From Siderastrea siderea (Eukaryota; Cnidaria; Anthozoa; Scleractinia; Rhizangiidae), in NCBI GenBank assembly GCA_964030785.1, contig OZ034967.1:54870265-54934264 (forward strand): a DNA stretch of 64,000 nt. The letters are read 5' to 3'. The notes beneath the pieces are model-generated. The model was not told the origin of the DNA. It did not search any database and was given only the letters and a program-made list of their open reading frames with translations. This document shows, piece after piece, positions 1-12,144 of the stretch. A program made the translations under genes and the position numbers. Position 1 is the stretch's first letter, and each line of letters starts with the position of its first letter.

Positions 1-30
1 ATTTGGAGTGTAAGTTAAAACATAGTTCTC

Positions 31-1365
31 GTGAACATAGTCACCACGGTAACCGGTCGTTTCGCTAACGAGTCGTTTCGCTAACATCCAGTTCGCTAAC
101 GTCTTAAGTCTTTTCGCCAATGTCTTATAGGTCGTTTCGCTCACGTGTTGTTCGGAAATACTTTCTACAAACCTTGTAAGAAACAGTTGACTCCCGTATT
201 TACCCGTGTATAATGCGCACTTTTTTCGCCTAAAATAGCCTCAAAAATGCGTATGTGTATTATACACGGAATTCTTTTGTTTGGAGTCGTGTGCTTAATT
301 ACCATAAAAACAAAGAAACTAAATGTTCTTGAATATCAACTGTCTTTAATTGAAGACTAAAACTTTGTACCAATGAAAAGTTAACAACCTTGATCCACGA
401 ATAAATTAACCTAACTACTTAAGCGAAACAGCTGATCACAAAACAATCACTTTCGAGAGATAACGATGGCTACGACACTCACCGGAACAAAGCGTCAAAG
501 TTACCCAGTGTACACATACTATTTTGTTTGTTTGTTCACTGGACTTCCTCTTTCCTTTTGTTTGTTTTTTTTTTCCGAAATCATAGTCCAAAAATAGGGT
601 GCGTATTATACATGGGCGCGCATTATACACGGGTAAATACGGTAAAAGTTATTTTACGTACTTCATATATACAATGTACTTCGGACTTATCCTTCAGTAC
701 ACATGTATACGTCCGAGTGATGTGACGTTTTTTTTTGCCGTCGTTTGAAGTTCACTTGGAACTCGCTCCAGACTACGCGTGAGCGCAAGGCTTTGCTAAA
801 TTATTACGCGGATTGGAACGAGGTTGTTAAAAAACTTTTATTATTACGCGAAATTGGAACGAGGTTGTTAAAAAACTTTTATTCTATAAACCCTTTTTGA
901 CAAGGTTCGCTCGTCTCGCAATTTATTTATTTCTCCAAGACACTAAAAGTCAATTAAATGCGCTTTTGATATTTTAAGAAAAAGACTCCATCCATTATAC
1001 GCACTCTTTAAGGAAAAGACTCCATCCATTGTGCGCACTTGGTTTTGTTTTAGTCTGTCTATATCTTAGTTCAAAAGCCTAAGTTTTTAGTTAACAACAA
1101 GAAATTGGCCCTTATGTCCACGTTACCCACCCTGTCCACGGTCCATATTTTATGCTGACCGATTAAAATTCTGGGAGACAACATGGCGTTATTTTAGTCT
1201 TAGTCTCGGAACGTCTCACTAACATCGTCGGGTTAGTGCAAACCTCATTATTTCAAGAACTGGAACTGACTTCAGGACGTTAGCGAAACGACTTAGGACG
1301 TTAGCGAACTGGATGTTAGCGAAACGACTCGTTAGCGAAATGACCGTAAACTGTGACCACATCAC
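31..1365. mobile_element. DNA element with iterated ~100 bp terminal inverted repeats
   Basis: Bases about 31-132 reappear in reverse complement at about 1264-1365. Each arm is itself built from four or five 17-21 base iterations of a unit containing TCGTTTCGCTAACG. The interior shows no transposase; it holds a second inverted repeat (194-220 against 617-642) and two short direct duplications (800-840/841-881 and about 979-1040). This is best read as a non-autonomous DNA transposon. It lies left of the first visible tomosyn exon, probably in an intron of that gene. Confidence 0.75.
194..642. repeat. Nested inverted repeat inside the 31-1365 element
   Basis: The arm CCGTATTTACCCGTGTATAA (194 onward, about 27 bases) returns in reverse complement ending at 642, bounding about 450 bases. 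It may be a second small element inserted into the outer one, or the remains of the original interior. Confidence 0.6.
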
Positions 1366-1889
1366 GAAAAAATAACCAAATGCGCTATCAGGCATTGCAT
1401 TTTTTGCCACTGAGCATTTGATGTTTGAATTGGAATTCACCAACTTTCGCACCTGCAACTGTTGATTGGAAATGAGTTTTGAGTTGTTTTGTACACACTT
1501 TTTCCGATGGGTAAAATTTAATTGAAAGCTAAAAAGATGTAATGAACAATGGCACAACGCAGTTTCCCTCAAACTTCACTACAAACAAGTTACCCATACC
1601 TGGAGGGCCAAACATACATACATGTAACTTCCTGTCAAACTTCAAATGTTTGATGACTAAACCTGCAACATTTTTCATGTGGCCGCATTTGAATGCAAAC
1701 AACGGCAAGTTTAGACCACATATCTTATTGAGAACTTGCTGTTGCACATGGTTTCAAAACAGGGTAGTATGTCAAAATCAAGTTTTTTCTGAGCCAGTGA
1801 CACAAGCTTTTACAGGTGAACAAAACGGTGATAGTCCTACACGTAGAACAAGTCTTTGTCTGACCTTGTGTTTGTTTCTTCTAATACAG

Positions 1890-4800
1890 GATTTCCATCA
1901 GTAATGGTCCTTGTCTGGCTCTGGTTGATATAGTTCAAAGGAAACTCATAACAGTGTTATCTGCACAGGACATGTGTGGTAAGTGTGTCAAGGATAATCC
2001 AAACTGCTCCTTTTTACGTAAACTTTTCATTCAAAAACGGAGATCCGGCTTACTGGCGAGAAGGTCTGGAGACAGTTTAGAAAATTCCAGCCCTTAGTCT
2101 TAAAAAGAAACAAATATGAGTATGTTGTTTCTTTCAAGCACATTTTTGAAGTGGTCTGATCAATAATACCCCATCACCCCACACAAGCATAGTAGAAGGA
2201 ATACAATATGACAAATCAATATTTGTACGAATAAACGTTAAAAGTTGCTTAATTTTTTTGTGTATGGCACCCTGTTGTGATAAATATCACCGCTGCTGTT
2301 GTACATCAGTTTCAGATTTCTATTTACTGTACGCACATAGAATGATACGGTAGTTTGTGTGGGGACCTACAATGGGAGGATATTATGTTGCAATAATATT
2401 GTTCTTGGGATGTAAACTTAATATAAGCCTCGCTTATATTCAGTGGGGCTTATTATTGGAGGGCTTTTTGCAAATGAGATTTAGGGAGCTTGTATTCAGG
2501 AGGGCTTATTTTCAGAGGGGCTTCTTATTGGAATTTTACGGTGTGTCCTATTGGCAAGTCCACGATACATGTTTTAATTTTGCAGCTGTGTCAGAATCAC
2601 CATCAACAGCAGCCCCACCGACGGCGAGCACCCCAGTGACAACTGGGACTGCCCTTACATTCACAATTAATGCTGATGGCACAGGGGGGGAATTTCACTT
2701 TGATACTGGCTCAAAATCTGAAAGGAGGAAGAGCCGCCCACCTCGTCCACCTCCCCCAGTGAGGAGGCTCAGTAGTAAACCTGCCAGCGAGCAGCAGAAT
2801 GGAAATGAAGTTGTGGATGGCTCTGGTGTCTCAAGACCGAGAACAACTAGTGGAGTATATCTTGATGGTGGCCCCCCTGATAGCATCAGCTGTATGCAGT
2901 TTGCAGTCACCTTCACCAAGAAGAATGGTCAGAAAAATGACTGTAACCCCCCATGGAGAAGTTGTAGTCTTTTCATGCATGTCAGACTGCTAGCAGTGCC
3001 TTTCTGGATGGTTGAGAGTACATGTGAAGTGGCCGAGAGTGTGAGTTATCAACGGTGCAACAAGATTGGAGCGAGGAGAGAAAAAACCAGAAGAGACTGG
3101 GGGAGGCCCCCTGCGCACTTTCGCTTCAGGGTTTCTGCTTTTCTGCTCAGATATTTCGCACGCCCCTTCGACTATCCAGAAAGGGCCTGCCAGCAGTCTA
3201 CATGCATGTGTGTTGATTCTAGAAGGTCTAAGCAAGAGGCTAGGTCTTGGGACCAGCCCTTTCAGCCTTATCCAGATTCGGTTGATTTGGTTGCGGTGTC
3301 CCTAGCAAAGCGAGCACTTTTCCACCATGTCTGGTTCAAACGGGTTTAGTGATGGCTGAGAAAGTTGAACAACCTAAGAAGTCAAAAACGCTTTTTTTAC
3401 CAATAGTAGAAGAAAAAGCCCAACCAATCAAGAGCAGTTTACCCTAACCAACTTATGTTATGATGAACAGACTTATCCATAATAATGGAATGCGAAACCA
3501 AAACATGCACAGGCATTTTATTAGTTGGTACAATACAGTTAATGGAGATAAAGTTATGTGCTTTAATGCTCTAATCCTAAAAGAAATCTGTATTGAAAAG
3601 TTTATGCCAATAAACAGACAGCACGAAGAAATTATCTGGAATACAATTGATGTTTTTGCTGTGAGAGAGTAGAAACATTTTGTGTAAACCTCGACCTATT
3701 AACTTTTCCTAGGACTTCATCTTTTGTTTGTAGTAGTGGGGAAGATGAACTATTTCTGCAGTCTTTTTTGTAGTTTTTATGGTTGGTTTTATGGCTGTAC
3801 TCTGATAAAGCACGCTGTTTCAACCAATCAGAGCCTGCGTTATATCGAAACTTTATTATAAATATATATCTGGGTAGAAAGAAACTGTGGAGCAAAGTTT
3901 CTTGTGTAAGGAAACAACATGATGGTGGAGGCAAGTACTCTATCGATACCCACCATTCTGCGAATCAAAAATCACTTCTGTTTAACAAAAAAACAATGTT
4001 CAAAATGTTGGCATTTAAACTCTTTACAGTGGCCAATTTACTTTACATCAACTCAGGCGATGTCAAATGAAAGTGCTTCTCTTCCCCACCAAACCAGCAC
4101 CACAGTTTCTTTTGATGAAACTAATCCCCTTATCCCTGTGACAACCACCTATCCACTACTCAATCTCAAGCCGTGTTTATTATTATTATTGTTTTTATTG
4201 TGTATTTTGCAGACAACTTGATCAGCCCATGTTTGTGGGTAGGAACTGCGCTTGGTAATGTGTTTGTAGTGGTGCTAAACTTGCCTGTCAGAGAACAAAG
4301 AGAATCACAGCCTGTTCTAACAATAACCACAGGTAACTGAGTCTCCCCATTCTAAGCTTCTTCCCTTAGACAATAAGGTTGTACCTTTTCTGCCACGTTT
4401 GTGCCGATTCACACACTGCCTGGTGTTGGTGTTCAGAAGGTCATGAGGTTTGATTCTCGTCGGGAACTTGGGTTTTTTCTTTGTCCCACGCTTGTGACAA
4501 ACTGGATGTGCCATCTTTCTTATTTTGTTTCTTCATTGTCATATATTGTGTTGTCATCGGTAATATACCAGGGCTTTCATTAAGTTTTGAATCACAGCAC
4601 ATACTGAACTCCACACCAATAACAATCTTGTTGCTATTGTGAGTAAACTGAACGTTATTTTATTAAAAGTAAAAAGTCCTGATCACCCAAGCTCCCACCT
4701 AGTATACTCACCTGTAACAATTGTGGCAAGTTAAGGCTTAGACTTGTTTTGATTGTATTGCAGGGACGTTATTCCAGCCTAAAGCGGGTGCGATACAAAG

Positions 4801-7800
4801 CATTTCTATTCTAGATGGCCAGGGACATTTGTTTCCCTCTCCATTTCAGTTTTGGAGGGAAAAAGATTCACAGCAGAATAAAAGTAAGTGTATGAACAAC
4901 TCTGCTCCTGAACCGTTTTCTAAGCATTAAATATTATTCTTTATTTTTCGTGGTAGCCCAAGTTTTTTGTGACTGTCGAAAATAAGCAGGACTGAAACAG
5001 CAGACCTTCAATTTGAAAGTGATGCAAAACTCACTGAAGCATTGCGACTGCACAAATTTAACAGCCGTTCTCAGTGTTATGTGCATTTCAGCATAGTTAT
5101 ACTATGATTTCAGAGAATAGATACTGTTAAACAGCTGAAAGACAGTCAACTGTAAATCTGGTAGCTTTTCGGCATTTTGGCAAAGAAACAACAAATAAAC
5201 TGAAAGTACTGACCTTGAATGACCGAAGAAGAGTGTTCACCTTGCATGGCTTCAATTTACAGTATAATTCAAATGATTTATGCATATTTGATTGGCTAGC
5301 ATATGTGACATCCAGTAGAATTGTTCACAAGGAGTAAATGTGCAAAATAGTCGCTTTGCTAGGATGACGTCATGACGTCTTGATATTCCACGTTAGTTGA
5401 TGGTAAATAAATCCATCTTCATCACAAGAATTTGAGTTCCACCATAAAGAAAGCAGTTGTGCTTACATTTTAGACATAGACCTGGTTATGACAGCATGTT
5501 AAAAGATAGAGAATAATTTTTACCCGTATCACTGAAATGGCTGTAATTTGACAAATGTATCAATGGTTACATTCGCAGAAAGGAATTTTTGTTCCCGTTA
5601 TAGTCTTTAGTATCTCTGAATTATTTGAAAATATTGTTAGATTAGAGTGTTGTTTATCTCTGCCATGTCTTACTCTTTTAGTCCATGCCATCTTGATTTT
5701 TTTGCCAATGCTATGAACTTTTAAACTTATAAACTTGTACAGTTGCTGTTAGACTTTAAAACTCATGGAATCTCTTACCATGATTTTTTCTTGTAGGAAA
5801 CTCGATGCTGTCAAGAGAGATGCTCGACAGACACTTCGTTGTTTTCTGTACAGAAAGAGAAGCAAAGGTCAGTAATGATAGTAAACAAAAACATGTTTAT
5901 TTATTTAATATTTATTTATTTTCATTGAAAGAAGAAGGTGGCCATTATTTTCTTTGTAAATGTGGGTTTTTGGCTAGAAATCAGTAATGTTGTCCTGTGA
6001 CAAGTGAATTAATTTTCGATCAAATTGTATTTCTGACTAAGATGTATTTTTGTTTAATATATGATGTTTTTATCGTTTGAGTGGTATATGTGCAGTTGTA
6101 TACTGTAAATTCTTGCATCACAAAGCCTACTTGTTGGAGTATGAGTTCATGCCCGTGTGTTAGTTACAGGACTGGTCACACACAACAGAAAACAAATTGT
6201 ACAAAGTGTCAGCGAAAAACCTCTGTTATTGAAACCAAAAAAGTTTGAAAGTAAGCCTTCTTATTTTCAGTTTTCTGAAGACATTGTTTTGCGTTGAATT
6301 CATAGGTATATGCTTTGCCCACATCTCACACGAATCCAAAGTGCTTCTCAGAAGCGAATATTGCTGATGAATGCGCCGTGATTCTCAAGGCAGCAGCTGT
6401 TGTTGTTCAAGGTTAAACATGATTTTTAATGCGGTCTTAGAATGGCTTATTACACACTTCAAAACCCTTGTGGGTAGCTTGCTATAGAAGCTCTAATAAG
6501 GCCTCTGCATAGACATTCTCTGTGCTCAAAGCGCACTCCATTTCCTAGAAGGAGTGCATATTGAGCCCAGAGAACGCCTATGCAGAAAGCTATGGACGCT
6601 TACCCAAGAATAGCCTGTTCCAGGCGTTCAGATAGTGGAACGCGAGCGAAAAATAAAGCGAGCGAAAGGGCGGAAACAAAAACGAGAGGAGACTGGGGAA
6701 GAGGACGAGGGAACGCCTGTGAAATTAATTTTTTAAAAAAAGCCCATGCCGCCCACTTTAGACCGCCGATAGCGGCAGAGAAACATGAACCCAGGGTCAG
6801 GTGAAAGTAAACAAAAAAGTTATGTAATTATGCTCACCGAAATAGGTTTCACCCGAGTTTGAAGCGTTGGGAAGAGTAGATGACGCTTTAAGAAATCTGA
6901 CATGCCGAATGAACATTGCAAAATTTTTCTGCGATACGGAAACGCAAATGTCATCTCCACTACTGGACCAATAAAGGTAACGAGAATCACAGACGACCTT
7001 ATATACACATCGGTTTATCAAATTGATGAATAGAAAGCTTTTCACTCTGTGACGGAATGAACTTCGTCGTCTTCATCGATTGCGATGGCTACGATATATT
7101 TGTTGTTGTTCTTTTCTCCATTCCTTAGACAGCAGGCTTTCAGGACTTTCATAAACAATCTAGCTGATCCATTTTTCCTGCACCTTCTTCGTCTTCTTCT
7201 TCGTCTACTCCGATAGCCAGCGCTCTAAATCTGACGCTTTGAAGCTGTTCTACTTGGTCTTCCATGATTGCGACAAGCGGAGTGACCACAATTATCTTAG
7301 AAACAGCGTTTCTTTGCAGTATCCTGTTGGAAGAATGGCGATGAGCCCTCTTCCCAGAAACACGTTTTGAAGACAATCTTTTTATGCCATTTGTAAAGTA
7401 TCCACATTTGGGAAATCGTCAAGCGCTTGCCGTGCAGTTATTCAACCGTGCGTGACTCGATGGAGGATGACCTTCGCACGGGCACGCCATATCGCATTTC
7501 TTGTCTGCGTCAACAACCCTCTGGTGTTGACAGGAGGGGTCAAATTTGGCCAATCAGAGGGAATACCAGATTCTGGTATACCGTCATGAGCTTTTTAAAA
7601 TTAATTTCACAGGCGTTCGCTCGTCCTCTTCCCCAGTCTCCCCTCGTTTTTTTCCCGCTCTTTCGCTCGCGCTCCACTATCTGAACGCCTTGAACAGGCT
7701 AATCCAAGAACCTTTTCAAATACAAAAATTTTTAGTGAAGTTCCCCATAAGTTTCCAATCACAAGCCAGTTGCTAAGAATACGATCAAGGCCTGAGGTGT

Positions 7801-10800
7801 TTGTGTGTTGTAATAATAATACTTAAGGTGTTTTCTGTATGTTATTACTTGCTCAGAATTAAGTCAAATTGCATGCAACTGAACATCAAAGAGAACTTGG
7901 AGAGATCTGCACATTGGAAGCATTAAATCGTACTCTCTTCTTATATAACAGATGATAAGCCTTCCCCCCAATTTTTGCCGGCAACTTTTTTCTCTTTTAA
8001 GATCAAGTGAACAATCTGACAAGAAACCATGCACTGAAAACTGCAAATTAAGCTATAGTTAAGGGTCTATCGGTTATATATGAGAAAAAGGTATTTTCGA
8101 AGGTTTTTACTTTTTTCAATTTGGACACTTTCAAATTTGAGCTGTGACTTCCTTTGACTTCGTTCCTGAGAGTAATGGAATTCCCTACCTTTCAATTGGT
8201 ATATCACATTTGATGTTGGGTTCATAGTTACATTTTACAAAAACACAGCATTTTCCATGGCAGTGAAAGGGTTACGTACATATATATATAACCTGATGCG
8301 TATGTTTTCCTTGCAGGGAGTAGCTGCTTGTTGTGTCTTAACAGTCTTGGAAAAGTGCTCGCGCTCAGTCTACCAAACCTATCACCACTAATGGATGTGG
8401 AATGCTCCTTCTTACTGAAGGAATACAGGTTAGAAACATAGTCACTAGGGTTGTAAAACCCTTGAAAGACACTTTCAGACAGTAAAAAACGTTGGCACAC
8501 AGAAATGCAGAAATGATGGTGTATTGGAGTTTACGTGTCCAGACCTACTTCTCCATGTTTTCCGGATGTAATCCGTGTAAATTTTAAACCTGCTCAGGGC
8601 AGCGTATCTAATACACCGACAATAAGCAGTGACTTGTTTACGTCTCTGCTTTTGCATATAAGGCCTACAGTGTCCCATAAGCAAGGTGTTCACAAGCCTA
8701 GTGGCTCACAACTGCTGGGGTTAACCCGTTTTCCCAGGAGCGTTACTGCTGTCCTTCCCCTGAATGAGATGCCAGCCTTTTGTTAGGTTTTAGGTTTTTT
8801 CATACACCTGGATGGAGAGAGACAATATGAAGTGAATTCTCATCTGATGAAACAACACAAGACATTGCAGAGACCAAGCCTTGAACTAAATGCTGTCGCA
8901 TACTCACAGTTGAAGTTTTTGTTCCTATTTAGATTTCTTAGAACTCTGGTGTTCTCCGAGGATGCTCAAGCCTTAATTTTGTGTTCGCCGTTTGAAATCC
9001 AGAGGCTGTCAATGTTTGTGAGACCAGGGTGAGTGGGGATTGTAAATTGACAGTTAACACAACCACCAACCCCTCCCAGACAAAAAACGTCCCAAAAGTG
9101 CCCCTTGTTAGGTGCAAAACTCTGCCTGAAATGTAGGCTTGTATCAAGTGATGTTCTCGTTGAGGTGCCTTCACACGGAAACCAAATTTGTAAACTGGTG
9201 TCTTTGTCTTCTTGCCTGTTATGCAGACTTCCTCTCTTCGAGGCTTATGTGCTCGAAAGCCAGTGATCAACACTTAATCCTTTGAGCCCTAACAATGACG
9301 AAAGTGAAATTTCTCTATACATTATCACTACTTGTTCAAACAATCAAGTGATGAGAATATGCAGAGTAATCACCAGAGATGAGATCTGATGTCGTGATAT
9401 CTAGACAAATTCTCCTTACTAGTTCCCTAAGAAATATATGGAGAACAGTAAGGAGAATATGCATTTTCGTATCAGAGATCAAAAGGGTTAAGTAGGTTTT
9501 GGCAAATATAAGTAGTGAGCTTGTGGAAACGTTGCAACAAAAATTGGCAAGTAACTTGGACGTTTGCAGAGTTTTAAGGTTGCCAACACAAGTTTTCCGA
9601 CTTAAATTTACTGTTTGACGGTGCCTTGAAAAAAATCTGTCTTCTCTTTTGGTTCAACTTCAGTGTGAAGCCTTGATAGTTTTTTATGTCGTCCCTAGCC
9701 TTGTTCATTTATGGTCATCATCACCTCGAGCTTTTTTCTTACTAAGGCACACCTAATTTCAATAACATTGTCATATAAAAATGAAAAAAAAGGGAAAAGA
9801 AAAAGCCCAAACAGGAATAAATTTGGTACGGTAACTACATTAAGGGAATTGCTCTAACGAAGGCTTGAGGCTTAAAAGGTCTTTTAGGTGGCCAGTTTAA
9901 CTTGTTTCAAGTCATTTGATCTGAAAATGAAGTATCACATTGTCGTCCATAAGTGCTTTGAGAATTATGAAGATCTAAGAATGTAATTTGGATGGCTAAT
10001 TAATTCCTGTTTGGCTTTTTTCTTTATTCTTTTTTTTTCCATTTTTATATGACAACGTTATTGCAGTTGGGTGTAACTATTATTTTAAGGTTTTTGAATG
10101 CAATTTTTTGACTTTCCAAATATGACTTGTGTTAATCATAACGTTGATTACAGCCCTTATTAACGTGTATTTTGTGGATTTGCTGATCATTTCAGGATGC
10201 TAACAGAAAACCAAGGCTCATTATTCCGTGCGATGGAGACACCTGAACCACCTAGTAAAGGTTTCTTTAGTAGCTTGTTCAGTACTGCAGCCTCGCCTCT
10301 TGATAGAGAGCAGCTCTGTAAGTACTGGATGGAACTGATTTACAAAACTAATGCAATAGGTTTGAAATACTTTACATAAGTAATTAACGTAAGTAAGTAT
10401 ATGTTTTATATTTCACGTTCATACATCTAGAGTTTTATTAGAATTTGGTTGTTGTAAGATTTCAGGTTTTAATTAGAAGTTAACCATATTTTTTCCCTTC
10501 TTGTTGTTGGTTTTGTTTAAGTTTTAGTGTCAACCATTTGTCACATGAGTCCCTGGCTTGCGAGACTGGGTAGACATTCGTTTATATGTTATTGATGACA
10601 ATTTGATGATTATCACCAACGAAACATGAAAAAACCTATTGCCTTTCCTTTGAGTGGGCGTGAAAATTGTGAAAAATCTTAAAATAAGTTACGCACAAAA
10701 CCTGGGAAAAGTACAGAGCGTTAGCCGGTCCAAAATAGAGTGTTGTTGTCTGTAAATCTTGTAGTAAAGTACAGCTACTGTTCATGCGGAACATAATAAC

Positions 10801-11650
10801 AATGTTGGTAGGTATCTCCTTACAAGTTTTTTTCTTTTCTTTTCTTATAACTCTGTTAGTTGGCACGGAGAGCGGGAATGCCTCCCGCAGTTTGACAGAT
10901 CGGTTTAATGGTCCAGGAATGGAAAGGCTACAGGAGACTTCAAGTGGGTTAGCAGGTGTTGTGGCCAGGAACAAACAGGTAAGAGGGACAGTGCTTTCAT
11001 CAGGGTGCACATTTCTAGTTTGTACTTTATAAAGAGAAGGCCGATATAAATACCAGAGTAATCAATAGCACGATACCAGGATATTTTTGAAGGTAATCGA
11101 TCCGCGTGAACAGTATCGGGTCTTGCGATACTTATTGATGCTGCATGTGACCAGCCAAAGAAAGAAAGAATAATTCCATTTATTATTTCTTTTCATAGGA
11201 GCTAGACTTCCGGTGCATTATTCTCTGCATCAGTATACTGTTACATTCTGGCATATGTTCGGCGGGCGAGCTTGTCTCTAGTCGTAAGTTGGCGGTCAGC
11301 AAAATTTCGTTGAATAGCGTTGATGTCACAATATCAGTACTTGCTGAGTGTTGTATTCCTTCGAGCGATAACATCCCCATATCAACATCGATATCATGTA
11401 ATATGCCTAATATTGCATCGAATTGGAAGACAGGCACCCGCCCATCCTTATTGTGCTTGTTATTGGTATCCCCAGCAAACGGTCGAAACTGGTTTTTTCT
11501 GGTTCATTTCAGGCCCTTTTGGAAAGAGGAGAAAAGCTATCAGAGCTGGAGGTTAAAACTGAACAGATGAGTGTTCGTGCCAAGGCCTTTGCAGACGCTG
11601 CGCATCAGCTGTCACTGAAATACAAGGATAAGAAGTGGTATCAGGTCTGA
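1890..11650 (+). CDS. STXBP5-like: Tomosyn (syntaxin-binding protein 5-like), C-terminal 477 residues in 11 exons
   Basis: Tomosyn is a cytosolic regulator of SNARE assembly: an N-terminal WD40 double propeller followed by an R-SNARE helix that occupies the VAMP position on syntaxin/SNAP-25. Coding exons are 1890-1978, 2586-2927, 4213-4332, 4764-4883, 5797-5867, 6306-6411, 8317-8428, 8933-9028, 10196-10317, 10860-10978 and 11513-11650. All have AG/GT borders and phases that join without a break. Recognisable blocks are PCLWVGTALGNV (exon 3), RHFVVFCTEREAKV (exon 5), a cysteine-rich strand (exon 7), SPFEIQRLS (exon 8) and the GFFSSLF...SLTDRFNGPG linker (exons 9-10). The last exon is the R-SNARE, ending KYKDKKWYQV and a stop. 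Exon 2 is the long, Pro/Ser-rich hypervariable loop. The propeller start and first exons lie beyond the left edge. Introns carry several inserted elements, but none breaks an exon. Confidence 0.93.
2423..2545. repeat. Degenerate GGGCTTATT tandem repeat in tomosyn intron
   Basis: Variants of GGGGCTTATTATTGGAGG and GGAGGGCTTATTTTCAGA follow one another through this stretch. The open frame across it (from 2357) is produced by the repeat and runs into real exon 2 by chance. Confidence 0.5.
2974..3208. mobile_element. MITE in tomosyn intron, just after exon 2
   Basis: The arm beginning CATGCATGTCAGACTGCTAG at 2974 matches the reverse complement of the sequence ending at 3208 over about 55 bases with some mismatches. 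The core contains GAGCGAGGAGAGAAAAAACC and AGAAGAGACTGGGG, words shared with the RecQ-carrying element family at 6611-7701, so the two may be related. No coding capacity. Confidence 0.7.
4385..4515 (+). repeat. Probable degenerate tRNA-derived SINE fragment
   Basis: The stretch contains a Pol III B-box-like GGTTTGATTCTCGTCGGGA followed by a T-rich segment, in the tomosyn intron after exon 3. The A-box half is not clear, so this is a partial or decayed copy. Confidence 0.35.
6611..7701. mobile_element. TIR element carrying a RecQ-like helicase fragment
   Basis: The left arm (about 6611-6750) begins TAGCCTGTTCCAGGCGTTCA. It is repeated in reverse complement at about 7570-7701, giving near-identical arms of about 135 bases that include a purine-rich GAGCGAAA...GGGGAGACTGGGGAAGAGG stretch. 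The 1.1 kb element sits in the tomosyn intron between exons 6 and 7. Two collapsed relatives lie at 55934-56091 and 56706-56816. The interior carries a decayed helicase segment on the minus strand. Confidence 0.82.
7145..7480 (-). pseudogene. RecQ-type helicase N-terminal fragment, frameshifted
   Basis: On the minus strand one frame reads ITARQALDDFPNVDTLQMA, a stop, then KDCLQNVFLGRGLIAILPTG, which resembles the RecQ motif 0 / Walker A region with the GKS lost. The frame then breaks. A second frame (7149-7376) continues with SKIIVVTPLVAIMEDQVEQL, the motif Ia-type segment of the same family. Residues normally between the two are missing, so this is a deleted, frameshifted relic and not a working helicase. 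It lies wholly between the arms of the 6611-7701 element. The RecQ assignment rests on motif resemblance only. Confidence 0.65.
9274..9491. repeat. Dispersed ~215 bp repeat, copy 1 (TTAA...TTAA ends)
   Basis: Same family as 39397-39601. Both begin near TTAA(C/T)CC...CCCTAACA(A/G)TGACGAAA, share CTTGTTCAAACA, TGATGTCGTGATAT and GAGAACAGTAAGG(A/G)GAATAT, and end AA(A/G)GGTTAA. No coding capacity. It is located in the tomosyn intron after exon 8. Confidence 0.8.
9749..10074. mobile_element. MITE in tomosyn intron before exon 9
   Basis: The left arm ACACCTAATTTCAATAACAT is followed by TGTCATATAAAAATG, and the right arm reads ACACCCAACTGCAATAACGT in reverse complement with the same continuation. 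Further inside, AGCCCAAACAGGAAT matches ATTCCTGTTTGGCTT on the right. Arms total about 80 bases around a 150-base core. Confidence 0.78.
11513..11650 (+). CDS. Tomosyn final exon: R-SNARE helix
   Basis: This 46-codon exon (with stop) encodes a complete VAMP-like SNARE motif. LLERGEKLSELEVKTEQM carries the zero-layer arginine in the ERGEKL segment, followed by heptad hydrophobics and the tomosyn/amisyn-type tail KYKDKKWYQV. There is no transmembrane segment after it, as in tomosyn and unlike VAMPs. The acceptor is TTTCAG at 11507-11512. Confidence 0.95.
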   Translation, partial: ALLERGEKLSELEVKTEQMSVRAKAFADAAHQLSLKYKDKKWYQV

Positions 11651-11723
11651 GGGAGTCGAGTTGCCAAGCCTGTGGTGCAGTGCACTACCCGGTTATGGCT
11701 GCATGGTGTGGTCATACAGCCCC

Positions 11724-12144
11724 ACCCTCCCGGGGGGGTACTCTCGTCAATTAATAGGTGTGTGCCACGAAGGTTCTCAAACCCTGACCCTATTTAAGGG
11801 TTACCCTTTTTATGACCCAAACCCGAAAAATCAAACCCTATTTAAGGGAATAACGATAACTAGGAATTGTGTAAACAGATCGTTTTTATTAATTCTCTGT
11901 TATAAGATCCCTTTAACGGGTAGCTCAGTTTTAATAGACCATATCTTTTTTCGTTAGTTGGGCGTTTACGTGGGGCAATTTTGTCTACGACAAAAAAGGA
12001 ACCCTGTATCTAAGGATGACAATACCAAAACGGGGCAAAATGGATACCCTATTAAAGGACTGAGATGCTCAAAAACTATACCCTTTTCCGCGGCACATAC
12101 CTATGTAGCTTATATACGGGAGTGCCCCTCTCCCCGAGGGGGGT
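11724..12144. mobile_element. MITE downstream of tomosyn
   Basis: The left end CCCTCCCGGGGGGGTACTCT with AATAGGTGTGTGCC inside is mirrored by the reverse complement of the right end (ACCCCCCTCGGGGAGAGG with CATAGGTATGTGCC inside). The core has repeated ACCCTATTTAAGGGTTACCC-like words. A related copy appears at 63359-63710. Confidence 0.7.

Noticed and set aside
1542..1904. 120-codon plus-strand frame before the first tomosyn exon
   Set aside because: The tomosyn exon at 1890 is read in another frame; this frame shows no family resemblance and is likely intron.
2357..3349. 330-codon plus-strand open frame
   Set aside because: Only 2586-2927 is a real tomosyn exon. The part before it is a degenerate repeat and the part after it is intron with a MITE.
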